The translations under genes were made by a program, and so were the position numbers. A stretch of 64,000 nucleotides of DNA, taken from positions 1,860,001 to 1,924,000 of the forward strand of contig CBDCNI010000001.1 of the NCBI GenBank assembly GCA_965219175.1. Reading direction: 5' to 3'. The notes beneath the pieces were generated by a model. It was not told the origin of the DNA. It ran no database searches and saw only the letters and a program-made list of their open reading frames with translations. This DNA comes from JBBPZK01 sp965219175 (GTDB lineage Bacteria > Actinomycetota > Rubrobacteria > Rubrobacterales > Rubrobacteraceae). How positions within the stretch are numbered: the stretch's first letter is position 1; every line of letters starts with the position of its first letter. Shown in pieces: positions 16,833-25,325 of the stretch.

Positions 16833-18201
16833 GAGCTAGACTCTCCCTCAACTTACGGGTCAGGGCATCCAGCCCAACTCCTCGCGACCCTTTCACGACC
16901 ACGTAATCGCCCCGATTGAGCACCTCGCCGAGCTTTTCACCGGCGGCTTCCGCGTCCTCGTAATGGATGCTGCTCCCGTCGAACCCTTCGGCGTACCATC
17001 TGGCTTCGTCACCGACGCACACCAGTAAATCCACGCCGACATCCGAGGCGATCCTCCCGGCTTCGCGGTGGTAAGAGCGAGCCTCGGCCCCGAGCTCGAA
17101 CATCCCCCCGAGCACAACCACGAGCCTCCGGTCCTGCTCCCGCGCCTGCCTAGCACCGTAACGCAACACGGCCGCTACTGCGACGGGAGAGGCGTTGTAT
17201 GAGTCATCGTAGACGACAATATCGTCGCGCAGCGTGTAAACGTCCCCCCGAAGCCCCGTCCGGCGCAACCGGGAGACTCCACGGGCGCAGTCACCGAGGT
17301 CGAGCCCGAGCGCCAGGGCGCCCCCGAACGCCGCGAGCAAGGGCTCGACCAAATGCGTCCCGAAAACAGGAGTCCTCACTTCCTGAGTGCGCCCGTCGAA
17401 GTGCAAGACGAAGCGGAGCCCATCGTCCAGTTCTTCGACATCCGAAGCGTATAGGTCGGCGGTCTCTCTACCGAAAGTGATGCGCCTCCGCAGGTTGCGG
17501 CCGTAACCGGTCGCGGCCTCCGGCGCCTCGACCGGCGTTACCAGAGAGCCTTCTTCCGGGAGCGCCAGCGCCAACTCTCCTTTCGCCGCCGCCAGGGCGT
17601 CGAGGTCTCCGAATGAGTCGATGTGAACCGGCGAAACGGCTGTGAGAATGCCGACTTCGGGTGGCGCTATGCCGCACAGGTGCGCGATGTCTCCGGTGTG
17701 GGTGGCGCCCATCTCGAGAACCAATACTTCCGTTCGCTGGTCGGCGGCGAGCACCGTGAGCGGTAGTCCTATCTCGTTGTTGAAGTTTCCTTCTGTCGCT
17801 GAGACGCGCCTGCCCGCGCATCGCAGGACGGCCGCCAGGGCGTCTTTGGTCGTCGTCTTGCCAACGCTGCCGGTTATGCCCACAACCGTCGGAGTCGCAT
17901 CTTCCGGATCCTCCCGAGAGAGAGTCCAGCGCGCGAGCCTCTGCATCGCCTCCAGCGGGTCGTCGACGACGAGTGTGGGGACCGGGAGCGGGCGTGTCGC
18001 GACTACCGCCACCGCGCCCCTGTCGTGCGCATCAGCAGCGAAGTCCGCCCCGTCCATCCTCCCGCGCAGCGCGAAGAAGAGATCCCCCTCGCGCACGAGC
18101 CGCGAATCGGAAGCACCGCCGCTTACAATAGCGCTAGGGTCCGCGCCGTGGAGAACGCCTCCGGTGATCCGCGCTACCTCCGCCAGAGAGGCCGGCCTCA
18201 T
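16825..18201 (-). CDS. murF: UDP-MurNAc-tripeptide--D-Ala-D-Ala ligase
   Basis: Adds D-Ala-D-Ala to the UDP-MurNAc tripeptide. The 458 residues have an N-terminal domain beginning MRPASLAEVARITGG, the P-loop VVGITGSVGKTTTKDAL, the EMGATHTGDIAHLCGIA motif and DDSYNASPVAVAAVL. The start overlaps the ftsI stop by 4 bases. In most dcw clusters murE lies between ftsI and murF; here there is no room for it. Confidence 0.96.
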   Translation of the reverse strand: MRPASLAEVARITGGVLHGADPSAIVSGGASDSRLVREGDLFFALRGRMDGADFAADAHDRGAVAVVATRPLPVPTLVVDDPLEAMQRLARWTLSREDPEDATPTVVGITGSVGKTTTKDALAAVLRCAGRRVSATEGNFNNEIGLPLTVLAADQRTEVLVLEMGATHTGDIAHLCGIAPPEVGILTAVSPVHIDSFGDLDALAAAKGELALALPEEGSLVTPVEAPEAATGYGRNLRRRITFGRETADLYASDVEELDDGLRFVLHFDGRTQEVRTPVFGTHLVEPLLAAFGGALALGLDLGDCARGVSRLRRTGLRGDVYTLRDDIVVYDDSYNASPVAVAAVLRYGARQAREQDRRLVVVLGGMFELGAEARSYHREAGRIASDVGVDLLVCVGDEARWYAEGFDGSSIHYEDAEAAGEKLGEVLNRGDYVVVKGSRGVGLDALTRKLRESLALV

Positions 18202-20051
18202 CCGGCTCCACCGTTACGCGCGCTCTTTGTTCCGGACGCTCCCGCGTCCGGGGGAACGTTGTAGTACTGGAGCGTAAAGTCCATCACGTCGCTGAACGCC
18301 GGGGCCGCAGTCGTCTCGCCCCACATGTCTTTCACCGGATTATCCAGCACTATGAGAGTGATGTACTTCGGATTCGAAGCGGGAGCGAAGCCTATAAAGG
18401 AGGCGATGTACTTGTCAGTGTATGTCCCGGTTTTCGGGTCTACTTTCTGGGAGGTCCCGGTCTTGCCGGCCACAGTGTAACCTGGTATCTGGGCGTGAAC
18501 GCCCGTTCCTCTCTCGACCACGCTCTCTAGCATCCTTTTCACTATAGACGAGGTCTTGGAGGTTATCACCCGCGAGCCTCGCTTCCCGGTGGAGTCTCCC
18601 TGCAAGACGTGCGGCGTAACCTTATAGCCGCCGTTGGCGATGGCTGAGTAGCCCGCCGCGAGCTGCAGAGGTGTGACCGTCTCACCCTGTCCGATGGGAA
18701 GGTTGCCGATGGAAGAACCACTCCAATCCTTTAGCGGAGGGACCACACCTGGGTTCTCACCCGGAAGGTCCACCCCGGTTGGTGTGCCGAAACCGAAGCG
18801 CTTGATGTACTCGTCGAGACGCGCCGCGCCAAGTCTGCGCGCGATCTCGGTAGTCCCTACGTTGCTCGACTCCTGAAGGATGTTCGCGGGCGTCATTATT
18901 TTCGTCGGATGTGGCAAAGAGTCGTGTATTATGCGGTCAGCTACCGGGATCTGGTCGGGGACGACGAACTTGCTCCGTGGGGTGATGGCGCCTTCTTGTA
19001 TAGCGGCGGACATGGTGAACGCCTTGAAGGTCGAACCGGGTTCGTAGGCGTCGGTGATAACACGGTTGCGCTGGTTCTCGGCGGGGGACTTGCTGAAGTC
19101 GTTGTTGTTGTAGCCCGGTGTGTTGGCGAGGGCGACTATATCGCCGTTGTCGACGCGCATTACCAGGCCGAGGGCGTCTTTCGCGCCGTACTTCTTGGCC
19201 GTTTTGCTCAAAGAGCTCTGTAACTTCTGCTGTACCGCCGTATCGAGGGTGAGCTTCACGTCTTTGCCGCTCTTTAGGGATTTGTCCGAACCGGCTTCGA
19301 CCCCGCCGAAAGGTTGGGCGTAACCGCCGACGTGTCCGAGGAGTTGGCTGGCGAGAGTTCCATCGGGGTAGGTGCGGATCGCGCTCGGGAGCGTCGTAAT
19401 ACCTTCTATCCCGAGATCCCGGACCTTCGCGGCGGTATCCGGGTCGAGCCCTTGCGCGACGACGCTATAGCCGCCGAGTTGTCCCTTGCTGTCTCTTTCC
19501 GTCAGGGAAGCTTTGATCTGCGCCACGCTCTCGTGGGCGGCGCCCCCGATCACACCTTCCAGTCTTTGGGCGACTTTATCGGGGTCTTGAATCTGATAAG
19601 GCGTCGCGACGACCTGGGCTCCGTTCAAAGTCGTGGCGAGCTTCCTGCCGTCGGCGCTTATTATGTCCCCGCGTCCCTGTCCCGGTTCTGGAGACGTCAC
19701 CTGAAGACTCTGTTCCGCGGCCAGCGCCTGATACCTGGTGTCACCCGTAAAGCTCAAGTTCGCCGCGCGTCCACACAGCAGCAGGCCGGAAGCGGCGACA
19801 ACAGCCACGACCAACCGTACCCTGCGGCGTCCGACAGACCCCGAACCAACGCCACCGGACGACGCGGAACTTCTTGCGAGGCTCGGCCCCGCGCGTTTTT
19901 TTCTCTTTCTGCCGTCGAGATACAAAACCTCTGCTCTTCTCGAACGGCGCTTGCCTGCACGGCCGGTTCCACCAACGAGTCCCGTCCGCACCTTGTTCAC
20001 TGACTTCTTACGGCCGGCTTTTCCGGTTCTCCTTCGCCTGTTCTCCCCCAT
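18198..20051 (-). CDS. ftsI: Class B penicillin-binding protein FtsI (PBP3)
   Basis: Septal transpeptidase, bitopic, partner of FtsW. A very basic cytoplasmic tail of about 75 residues precedes the membrane segment (LVVAVVAASGLLLCGRAANL). Then come the pedestal domain and the transpeptidase with GSTFKAF (Ser-x-x-Lys), SSN and GKTGTSQK. No PASTA repeats follow. ATG 20051 is preferred because GGAGG lies 12 bases upstream. The earlier ATG at 20063 directly abuts that site. Either start overlaps the ftsL end. Confidence 0.94.
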   Translation of the reverse strand: MGENRRRRTGKAGRKKSVNKVRTGLVGGTGRAGKRRSRRAEVLYLDGRKRKKRAGPSLARSSASSGGVGSGSVGRRRVRLVVAVVAASGLLLCGRAANLSFTGDTRYQALAAEQSLQVTSPEPGQGRGDIISADGRKLATTLNGAQVVATPYQIQDPDKVAQRLEGVIGGAAHESVAQIKASLTERDSKGQLGGYSVVAQGLDPDTAAKVRDLGIEGITTLPSAIRTYPDGTLASQLLGHVGGYAQPFGGVEAGSDKSLKSGKDVKLTLDTAVQQKLQSSLSKTAKKYGAKDALGLVMRVDNGDIVALANTPGYNNNDFSKSPAENQRNRVITDAYEPGSTFKAFTMSAAIQEGAITPRSKFVVPDQIPVADRIIHDSLPHPTKIMTPANILQESSNVGTTEIARRLGAARLDEYIKRFGFGTPTGVDLPGENPGVVPPLKDWSGSSIGNLPIGQGETVTPLQLAAGYSAIANGGYKVTPHVLQGDSTGKRGSRVITSKTSSIVKRMLESVVERGTGVHAQIPGYTVAGKTGTSQKVDPKTGTYTDKYIASFIGFAPASNPKYITLIVLDNPVKDMWGETTAAPAFSDVMDFTLQYYNVPPDAGASGTKSARNGGAG

Positions 20052-20442
20052 TTCGCTTTGCATCCTCCCCGTGGTTACTGTAAACCTGCAAGTTCTTGCC
20101 GTTCGGAGCCCTCATACCGAGTTTCTTTTGGGCTATCCCGATAACCCGACCAGGGCTCGAAAGTTGCGCGACCTGGAGGTCTAAGAGCTGTTTATCGTCA
20201 CCCGCCTGGGATATCCGGCCTTTGAGTTGCTCGGCCTCGGTTCCAAGGTTGGCCGCCACCGTGTGCAAGTAGATGCTCCCCAGCATCAACAGCATCGGCA
20301 CGACGACCAGCACCAGGAACCTCCGGTGCGAAGCATTCGCCCTCTTCCGTCGCGGACCGTGGCCCGCCGACCTCTGGTTTGTTCTCCTTTCTTCGGGACG
20401 CGCGTAAGGGCGCTCCTGATATTTCCTCTGGGGAGCGGCCAC
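20008..20442 (-). CDS. ftsL: FtsL-like septum protein
   Basis: Small bitopic protein of 144 residues expected to pair with FtsQ/DivIB and a FtsB-type partner. A basic N-terminus precedes one membrane segment (RRFLVLVVVPMLLMLGSIYL) and a periplasmic coiled coil with leucines (LGTEAEQLKGRISQAGDD, DLQVAQLSSPGRVIGIAQKK). The match is by layout and position between rsmH and ftsI, since FtsL sequences are poorly conserved. GTG overlaps the rsmH stop by one base. Confidence 0.82.
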   Translation of the reverse strand: MAAPQRKYQERPYARPEERRTNQRSAGHGPRRKRANASHRRFLVLVVVPMLLMLGSIYLHTVAANLGTEAEQLKGRISQAGDDKQLLDLQVAQLSSPGRVIGIAQKKLGMRAPNGKNLQVYSNHGEDAKRNGGEQAKENRKSRP

Positions 20443-21380
20443 TAGCCGTCATCCTCCAGGACTTCTGCGGTTCTTAGAGCCACTCTCATCCTGGCCGAAG
20501 CGCTGCGCGAGTTTTGCTCCATCTCCGACTCGGAAGGCCGCGCGACGGCTCCTTTCCGGAAGATGGGTCTCGCCCCGCACACGCAGACCGGCAACTCCGG
20601 CGGGCATACGCAGCGCCCGGTACGATCCGCGATAAACCGCTTCACCACGCGGTCCTCCCCGGAGTGAAAGGTAATAACTACCAATCTCCCGCCCGCTACG
20701 AGCAGCCTCTCGGACGCTTCGAGCGCCCTTCCGAGGCCACCGAGTTCGTCATTCACGTGCATCCTTATGGCTTGGAAGATCCTCTTCGACGGGTTGCCTC
20801 CGCGCTCCACCCAGCCGACTGCGGACCTCACGGCGTCCGCGAGTTCCGTGGTTGTGGTCAAAGGCCTCCGGCGGGCGACTTCGCGAGAGATCCGCCTCGC
20901 CTCGCCTCTGGGTACGTCTCCAAGATCCGAGAGCAAGCGAACGAAGTCTCTCTCCTCGACGGTGTTTAGAAACTCAGCCGCCGAAATACCGGAGGAGGGA
21001 TCCATCCTCATGCCCAACGGTCCTTCGCGCGTGTAACTGAAACCGCGACCAGCATCGTCTATCTGGTAACTCGAAAGCCCAAGGTCGAAGAGAATAGCAT
21101 CCACCCTCTCCCCTCTCTCGACCAACTCCCACAGCACCTCGTCGTAAGCTCCGGAGATGAAGGTAAACCGCTCACTCTCTGACAGTCCCGCAGCTCGACC
21201 CGCAGCCTCCGGGTCTCTGTCGATACCAACGACCTTTCCGCCGGCCCCGAGCTTTTCGAGGATCAGCCGGCTGTGGCCTCCGGCTCCGAAGGTGGCGTCC
21301 ACGACGGTCTCTGGGCCTTCCAGAGCGAGCGCGGCCACGGCTTCCTCCAGCATCACCGGAATATGTTCCGTCGCCATCAA
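20442..21380 (-). CDS. rsmH: 16S rRNA (cytosine-1402-N4) methyltransferase
   Basis: SAM-dependent enzyme modifying C1402 in the ribosomal P site. The 312 residues start MMATEHIPVMLEEAVAAL, with the SAM motif VVDATFGAGGHS, VVGIDRDPEA, LFDLGLSSYQIDDAGRGFS and NDELGGLGRAL, all typical of MraW/RsmH. VVITFHSGEDRVVKRF follows. It overlaps the mraZ stop by 4 bases, the usual mraZ-rsmH pair. Confidence 0.96.
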   Translation of the reverse strand: MMATEHIPVMLEEAVAALALEGPETVVDATFGAGGHSRLILEKLGAGGKVVGIDRDPEAAGRAAGLSESERFTFISGAYDEVLWELVERGERVDAILFDLGLSSYQIDDAGRGFSYTREGPLGMRMDPSSGISAAEFLNTVEERDFVRLLSDLGDVPRGEARRISREVARRRPLTTTTELADAVRSAVGWVERGGNPSKRIFQAIRMHVNDELGGLGRALEASERLLVAGGRLVVITFHSGEDRVVKRFIADRTGRCVCPPELPVCVCGARPIFRKGAVARPSESEMEQNSRSASARMRVALRTAEVLEDDG

Positions 21381-21817
21381 CCTCCGAACTCCCTACCCGC
21401 GAACTCTTCGACGATCTCCGCGAACGACTCGTCCGCACCCGTCACGTAGCTATTCCACTCGTTGGTGTCCCAGATCTCCAACCTGTCGTCCACACCGGCC
21501 ACCGTCACGTCCCGTTGCAGACCCGCGTACCGGGCAAGCTTCGTCGGGACCAAAACCCGACCCTGCCGATCCAAGCCAGCCTCGAACGCCATCGAGAAGA
21601 ACATGCGCGAGAGTTGACGTCCCTTGGCCGAGAGATCCGCGTTCGCCTTGATATTCGCCTTGAACGTCGCCCACTCCTCGGGCGGAAAAGCGAACAAACA
21701 ACGGTCCACGCCTTTGGTGATCACGATACCACCGTCAAAGTAGGGCCTGAGCCGGGAGGGGAGAGTAAGACGCCCTTTCTCATCCAGGGTGTGCTCGTAC
21801 TCGCCTAAAAGAGCCAG
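21377..21817 (-). CDS. mraZ: MraZ transcriptional regulator, CTG start
   Basis: SpoVT/AbrB-like DNA-binding regulator of the dcw cluster. The family N-terminus LLGEYEHTLDEKGRLTLPSR is encoded here, but TAG lies in frame six codons before CTG 21817 and no ATG, GTG or TTG lies between. CTG therefore looks like the start, 7-8 bases after GGAAGGA, giving MALLGEY and 146 residues, the normal size. A GTG at 21724 would delete the first half of the first AbrB domain. The second domain repeats the pattern (AGLDRQGRVLVPTKLARYAG). The predicted operator lies 12 bases upstream. Confidence 0.9.
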   Translation of the reverse strand: MALLGEYEHTLDEKGRLTLPSRLRPYFDGGIVITKGVDRCLFAFPPEEWATFKANIKANADLSAKGRQLSRMFFSMAFEAGLDRQGRVLVPTKLARYAGLQRDVTVAGVDDRLEIWDTNEWNSYVTGADESFAEIVEEFAGREFGG

Positions 21818-21828
21818 GGTCCCATCCT

Positions 21829-21853
21829 TCCACTACGCTCCACTTTGACCCAC
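21829..21853 (-). promoter_or_regulatory. Probable MraZ operator: three GTGG repeats
   Basis: GTGGG, GTGGA and GTGGA start at 21853, 21843 and 21833 on the minus strand, each 5 bases long with 5-base spacers. Direct repeats of TGGG/GTGGG type with 10-bp spacing before mraZ are the known MraZ-binding pattern in other bacteria. Assignment here is by pattern and position. Confidence 0.7.
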
Positions 21854-21870
21854 AACTTCGTGAATTCTTG

Positions 21871-21899
21871 CATATAAGGCCGCCGCCCGCAATCCGCAG
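21871..21899 (-). promoter_or_regulatory. Possible mraZ promoter
   Basis: CTGCGG (21894-21899) and TATATG (21871-21876) are separated by 17 bases. The -35 is weak. The predicted start lies about 10 bases before the MraZ repeats, which suits repression. Confidence 0.35.
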
Positions 21900-21960
21900 G
21901 CCTTTAATCCCCGGAAAAGCCCCCAAAATGACTCTTTTTGTCCTTTTATCCCTCCCCCCA

Positions 21961-21977
21961 AGGGATTAGGAATCCCT
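21961..21977. repeat. 17-bp palindrome near an upstream promoter-like site
   Basis: AGGGATTAGGAATCCCT has 7-base arms and a 3-base centre. On the minus strand it directly follows TTGACG (21999-22004), 16 bases, then TAAATA (21977-21982). It could be an operator at the transcription start. The -10 matches consensus poorly. Confidence 0.4.
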
Positions 21978-22163
21978 ATTTAAGAAATTACTTGCGGCCG
22001 TCAACGCAGAAGTTTTGGGTAGGTTTTGCTTGCGCTTAGACTCTATATGTGGTGTTGATAAATTTGTTTGAGACTGTATGTTGTGATTACTGCGATCCGG
22101 GGGCAGTTTTATGGCGTTTGTGTGGTCGGGAAACTGGGGTTTTGGATCTAGATAGTAGAAGAG

Positions 22164-22237
22164 TGGGCCCACCAGGACTCGAACCTGGGACCGTCCGATT
22201 ATGAGTCGGATGCTCTAACCAACTGAGCTATGGGCCC
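22164..22237 (-). tRNA. tRNA with CAU anticodon (elongator Met or Ile2)
   Basis: A 74-base cloverleaf with 7-bp acceptor GGGCCCA/TGGGCCC, D-arm GCTCAGTTGGTTAGAGC, anticodon stem CCGAC/..CGG around CAT and T-arm GGTTCGAGTCC. CCA is not encoded. It lacks the initiator mismatch at the acceptor end. CAU could be Met or, after lysidine modification, Ile. Confidence 0.93.
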
Positions 22238-22265
22238 TTGCGGGGTACCGGCCGGCACCACCGAG

Positions 22266-22338
<73 letters not shown>

Positions 22339-22354
22339 AGGTTTGCAGGAGAGA

Positions 22355-22383
22355 ATTATACGTCCCGAGCCCCTTAGCTTCAA
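22355..22383 (-). promoter_or_regulatory. tRNA-Asn/tRNA-Met promoter
   Basis: TTGAAG (22378-22383) overlaps the dnaG stop codon and is 17 bases from a perfect TATAAT (22355-22360). The predicted start is about 10 bases before tRNA-Asn. Confidence 0.75.
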
Positions 22384-25298
22384 GCCTCGATTGAAATAGT
22401 CCGCAGCGCCGCGACCAGGGACTGCATCTCGGAGTGGATGCGGTCCTTCTCGTCATAGTCGGGGGTTTCGTTTTTATCTCGTTTGCGGCTCAGGATCTTC
22501 AGTCGCAGCCAGGCTTCTCGCGCAGCGATCTCCGAAGGGTAGAGTTTCTCGCCTTCGGCGGCGAGCGCTCCGATCTGGTCCATGAAAGGGCGAGCGCGCT
22601 CGTCTGCGAGTATGTTGTCTGTATTGCCGCCAGACTCCAGCAAGGAGGCAAAGAGTCCTCTTTGGTCTTCGTCTCCAAAATCTTCCGCCCGGAGTTTTAC
22701 AGGTTCGTGAAGTTTGGGAAAGCTCAGTCCTTCTTCCAGAAGTTTGGAGGTCAAGTCCGGGCGGGCGATTATCAGGGCGAGCACCTCACGTCCCGCCTGC
22801 CAGAGCGGGTCACCAGGAGTTCGCCTCCGACCGGGTCGAGCTTCCTCCGCAAAGTCCGGCTCCGGTTCCTGAAGGACTTCCTGCCCGACACCGAGCGCTT
22901 CCGAGGCGAGCCGTAGGGCTTCTCGGTGCAATACTGGGTCTTTGACCTCGTGTATCAAGGCTTTTACTTCCGGCACGGCACGCGACCGCTCCATCGCGTC
23001 GGCGCCTCGGGCTCTGCGGACGATTCGCCGGATGCTGTACTCGAGGATCGGCACAGCCCCCGAGAGCAACCCGGCGAACTCCTCGGGTGGGTGGTGCAAT
23101 AGCCAGTCAGCCGGGTCCTCGGGCAGCCGCACCACGCGGAGGTCCATCTTGAGTTCGGCGGCAGTCGCGGCGGCGCGCTCTATAGCTTTCTCCCCCGCCG
23201 CATCCGGGTCGAAGAGGATATAGATCTTCTCGGCGAACCTGCTCAAAGTCCTTAAATGGGCCGGCGTCGTGGCGGTGCCGAGGGTTGCCACGGCGTTTTT
23301 TATGCCCGACTGGTAGAGCATCAAGACGTCGGTATAGCCCTCGACCACGAGCGCGGATCTCTCCTTGCGCATCGTCTCGGCAACTTGCGGAAAGCCGTAG
23401 AGCAGATCCCGCTTGTTGAAAACTTCCGTCTCCGGTGAGTTGAGATACTTCGGCTGCGCGTCTCCCATGGCGCGGGCGCCGAACCCGACGATCCTACCGC
23501 GCTGGTCGGAGATAGGAAACGTGATCCTCCCGGAAAACCGCTCCCCTCCCCGCGACGACAGAAGCCCCGCCGCATCCAGAGACACCCGATCCAAACCCAA
23601 CCTCTCCAACGCCCCCAATAATCCCGAACTCCCACGAGCCGGAGCATAGCCCAATCGAAATTCTTCTATAGTAGAAGGCTCTATTTGGCGGCTCTGCAGG
23701 TAGCGGCGGGCGGGTTCGGCGGCCTGGGAGTTGAGCAGGTACTTGTGGTAGTAAACTGCCGTGGCGGCGAGCGCTTTGTGAATTGAGCGGCGGCGCGCGG
23801 ACCGTTCGCCGGCGGCTTTTAACTCGGCTGGAGAGCTGCCTTCGTACTCCAGCTCTATGTTGGAGCGCTCCGCGAGGTAGGTGATGGCTTCGGCGAAGGG
23901 GAGGGATTTCAGTTCGCTGACGAGTTTGATGGTATCCCCGCCTCTTTGGCAGTTGTGCGTTATACCCATCCTGGTAAGGAAAGTGTGCGAGCCCGTGGTG
24001 GCAATATCCACGACGGTCGTAGGTTCTTCTTTACAGACCTCGATGTCCCGAACTGCGGACCAGTAATAGTTGGCTCCGGCCACCGGGGCGAAAAAGCCCT
24101 TTAGGGACTCCTTACGCAGCAGATGTATAGAGTAAGCTTTCTGGTGCTTGACGCCGTCGTCGCCGACGCGCACGGGAGTAGAGTTGAGAGAGCAAACTTT
24201 CCGAGACTGAACGCATAGGGCGAAGATGCCGTAAGCCAACTCTTCGGACACGGCCTCGGCTCGCGTCTCTCCGTTTCGGAGGCATCCGTCTCCCGCCAGG
24301 TAGCCTTCGATCAACGCCTCCTGGCAAGCGGTGGTCCAGTAGAGCGCCTCCAGAGGTATCCGCTTGTTTGCACATCCACGTCCGAACCATCGGCTGAACA
24401 AAGCGCAGAGGTCCGTGCTGGAGCACGTAACCTCACAGTTATTCTTCTCTGTTCTGGTCGACATCGTAGAGGATCTCCCGAACTCTTGTTCGAGAAGGCG
24501 TGCGACTTGCGGGGCCAAGGTCTCGGACTCGTGGGCGCCGAAGGACCACTTGACGCCTCCTCTGTACAGAGACCCCTCGGCCAGCCAGAGACCGTACAGC
24601 CAGGCCGTACTTTCATTAACGTGTAGATTCGTGATCCGCCGATTCCTCGGTCCCTTTGTGTAAGCTTTGATCGTCGCCTCGCCGGATAGAGGAGAATCGT
24701 CGCGATCTCCATCCGGGATCACAGGATAGAGCAAGAAGTCGCCCGGACGAACATCCGAGGCGCGGGAGACCGACAACTCGACCGGCGCAACGTTTCCGCG
24801 GAGCCGACTCGATAGCCTGAGCTTCTCGTCGTCCCTACCCCTGCGGTGTAAACCCGATACCGTCCGCACCGCTTCATCCCTCTTCACGAAGACGCACCAG
24901 TGGTCCGGCGTAAGCTCGAGCCCTTCTTTCGCCGCTCCTGTTCGGATCAAGAGGGTAGAGCCGGTCTTGACCTCCTTGTCCACGATCTTTTCACGCTGAC
25001 CACCCAGACCAATTACTTCGTCTCCTATCTCGGACTCGATAATCGGTATCAATCCTCGGGAAGTCCAGATGCGCTCGTTGGCTTCGAGGCAGCCAAAGCA
25101 GTAGTAGAAGCCCCGGTCGGGGGTTACGCTGAAAGAGGGTGTCTTTTCAGCGTGGTCCGGGTATGGGCAGAGGCCGGAGTAACGCGTTCCCTGGCGGCGT
25201 AAGGCGGTGAACTCGGAGGCGACCTCGACGATGTTGGCCGCTTCCCGCACTTGCTCTATGCTGCGTTGTGAGACCCTCAGGGCTTCACCATCCCTCAT
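22380..25298 (-). CDS. dnaG: DNA primase DnaG containing an intein
   Basis: Makes RNA primers at the replication fork. Residue numbers here count from a TTG at 25310; ATG 25298 (residue 5) is the preferred start. The N-terminal CHC2 zinc finger (C48, H53, C71) is split after CFG by a 380-residue intein, and resumes with CQRGGDTIKLV. The spliced product would be about 592 residues, normal for DnaG. The TOPRIM core has VVEGYTDVLML and FDPDAAGEKA. The C-terminal DnaB-binding part follows. rpoD, a common neighbour, is absent; tRNA-Asn follows directly. Confidence 0.95.
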   Translation of the reverse strand: MRDGEALRVSQRSIEQVREAANIVEVASEFTALRRQGTRYSGLCPYPDHAEKTPSFSVTPDRGFYYCFGCLEANERIWTSRGLIPIIESEIGDEVIGLGGQREKIVDKEVKTGSTLLIRTGAAKEGLELTPDHWCVFVKRDEAVRTVSGLHRRGRDDEKLRLSSRLRGNVAPVELSVSRASDVRPGDFLLYPVIPDGDRDDSPLSGEATIKAYTKGPRNRRITNLHVNESTAWLYGLWLAEGSLYRGGVKWSFGAHESETLAPQVARLLEQEFGRSSTMSTRTEKNNCEVTCSSTDLCALFSRWFGRGCANKRIPLEALYWTTACQEALIEGYLAGDGCLRNGETRAEAVSEELAYGIFALCVQSRKVCSLNSTPVRVGDDGVKHQKAYSIHLLRKESLKGFFAPVAGANYYWSAVRDIEVCKEEPTTVVDIATTGSHTFLTRMGITHNCQRGGDTIKLVSELKSLPFAEAITYLAERSNIELEYEGSSPAELKAAGERSARRRSIHKALAATAVYYHKYLLNSQAAEPARRYLQSRQIEPSTIEEFRLGYAPARGSSGLLGALERLGLDRVSLDAAGLLSSRGGERFSGRITFPISDQRGRIVGFGARAMGDAQPKYLNSPETEVFNKRDLLYGFPQVAETMRKERSALVVEGYTDVLMLYQSGIKNAVATLGTATTPAHLRTLSRFAEKIYILFDPDAAGEKAIERAAATAAELKMDLRVVRLPEDPADWLLHHPPEEFAGLLSGAVPILEYSIRRIVRRARGADAMERSRAVPEVKALIHEVKDPVLHREALRLASEALGVGQEVLQEPEPDFAEEARPGRRRTPGDPLWQAGREVLALIIARPDLTSKLLEEGLSFPKLHEPVKLRAEDFGDEDQRGLFASLLESGGNTDNILADERARPFMDQIGALAAEGEKLYPSEIAAREAWLRLKILSRKRDKNETPDYDEKDRIHSEMQSLVAALRTISIEA
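23952..25091 (-). mobile_element. Intein with LAGLIDADG homing endonuclease in DnaG
   Basis: In-frame insert of 380 residues from CLEANERIWT to GITHN. Splicing features are Cys1, block B LELTPDHW (Thr and His), block F VVDIATTGSHTFLTR, the terminal His-Asn and Cys as +1 residue. Two dodecapeptides, WLYGLWLAEGSL and LIEGYLAGDGCL, keep their acidic residues, so the endonuclease may be active. The junction lies between the third and fourth zinc ligands of the primase finger. The +1 Cys becomes the fourth ligand after splicing. Confidence 0.95.
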
Positions 25299-25307
25299 AC
25301 ATATGTA
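25298..25307. repeat. Palindrome TACATATGTA between dnaG and ppc
   Basis: Perfect 10-bp palindrome in the divergent gap, touching the dnaG ATG. Its position would suit a shared operator, but it is short and unsupported otherwise. Confidence 0.3.
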
Positions 25308-25325
25308 CAAAGTTCTTCGCCGACT

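Larger units (their letters stand above)
21854..22163. other. AT-rich intergenic region between tRNA-Met and mraZ
   Basis: About 310 bases without a credible gene and richer in A and T than the surroundings. It holds the possible mraZ promoter, a 17-bp palindrome, an upstream TTGACG, and G-runs (TGGGGGGAGGG on the minus strand). No terminator with a T-run was seen after tRNA-Met. Confidence 0.6.

Noticed and set aside
21961..21977. Palindrome as a terminator after tRNA-Met
   Set aside because: No run of T follows on either strand and it lies about 190 bases beyond the tRNA.
22380..25310. dnaG insert as a gene fusion or assembly error
   Set aside because: The insert is in frame, has complete intein splice motifs, and its removal restores the normal zinc finger.
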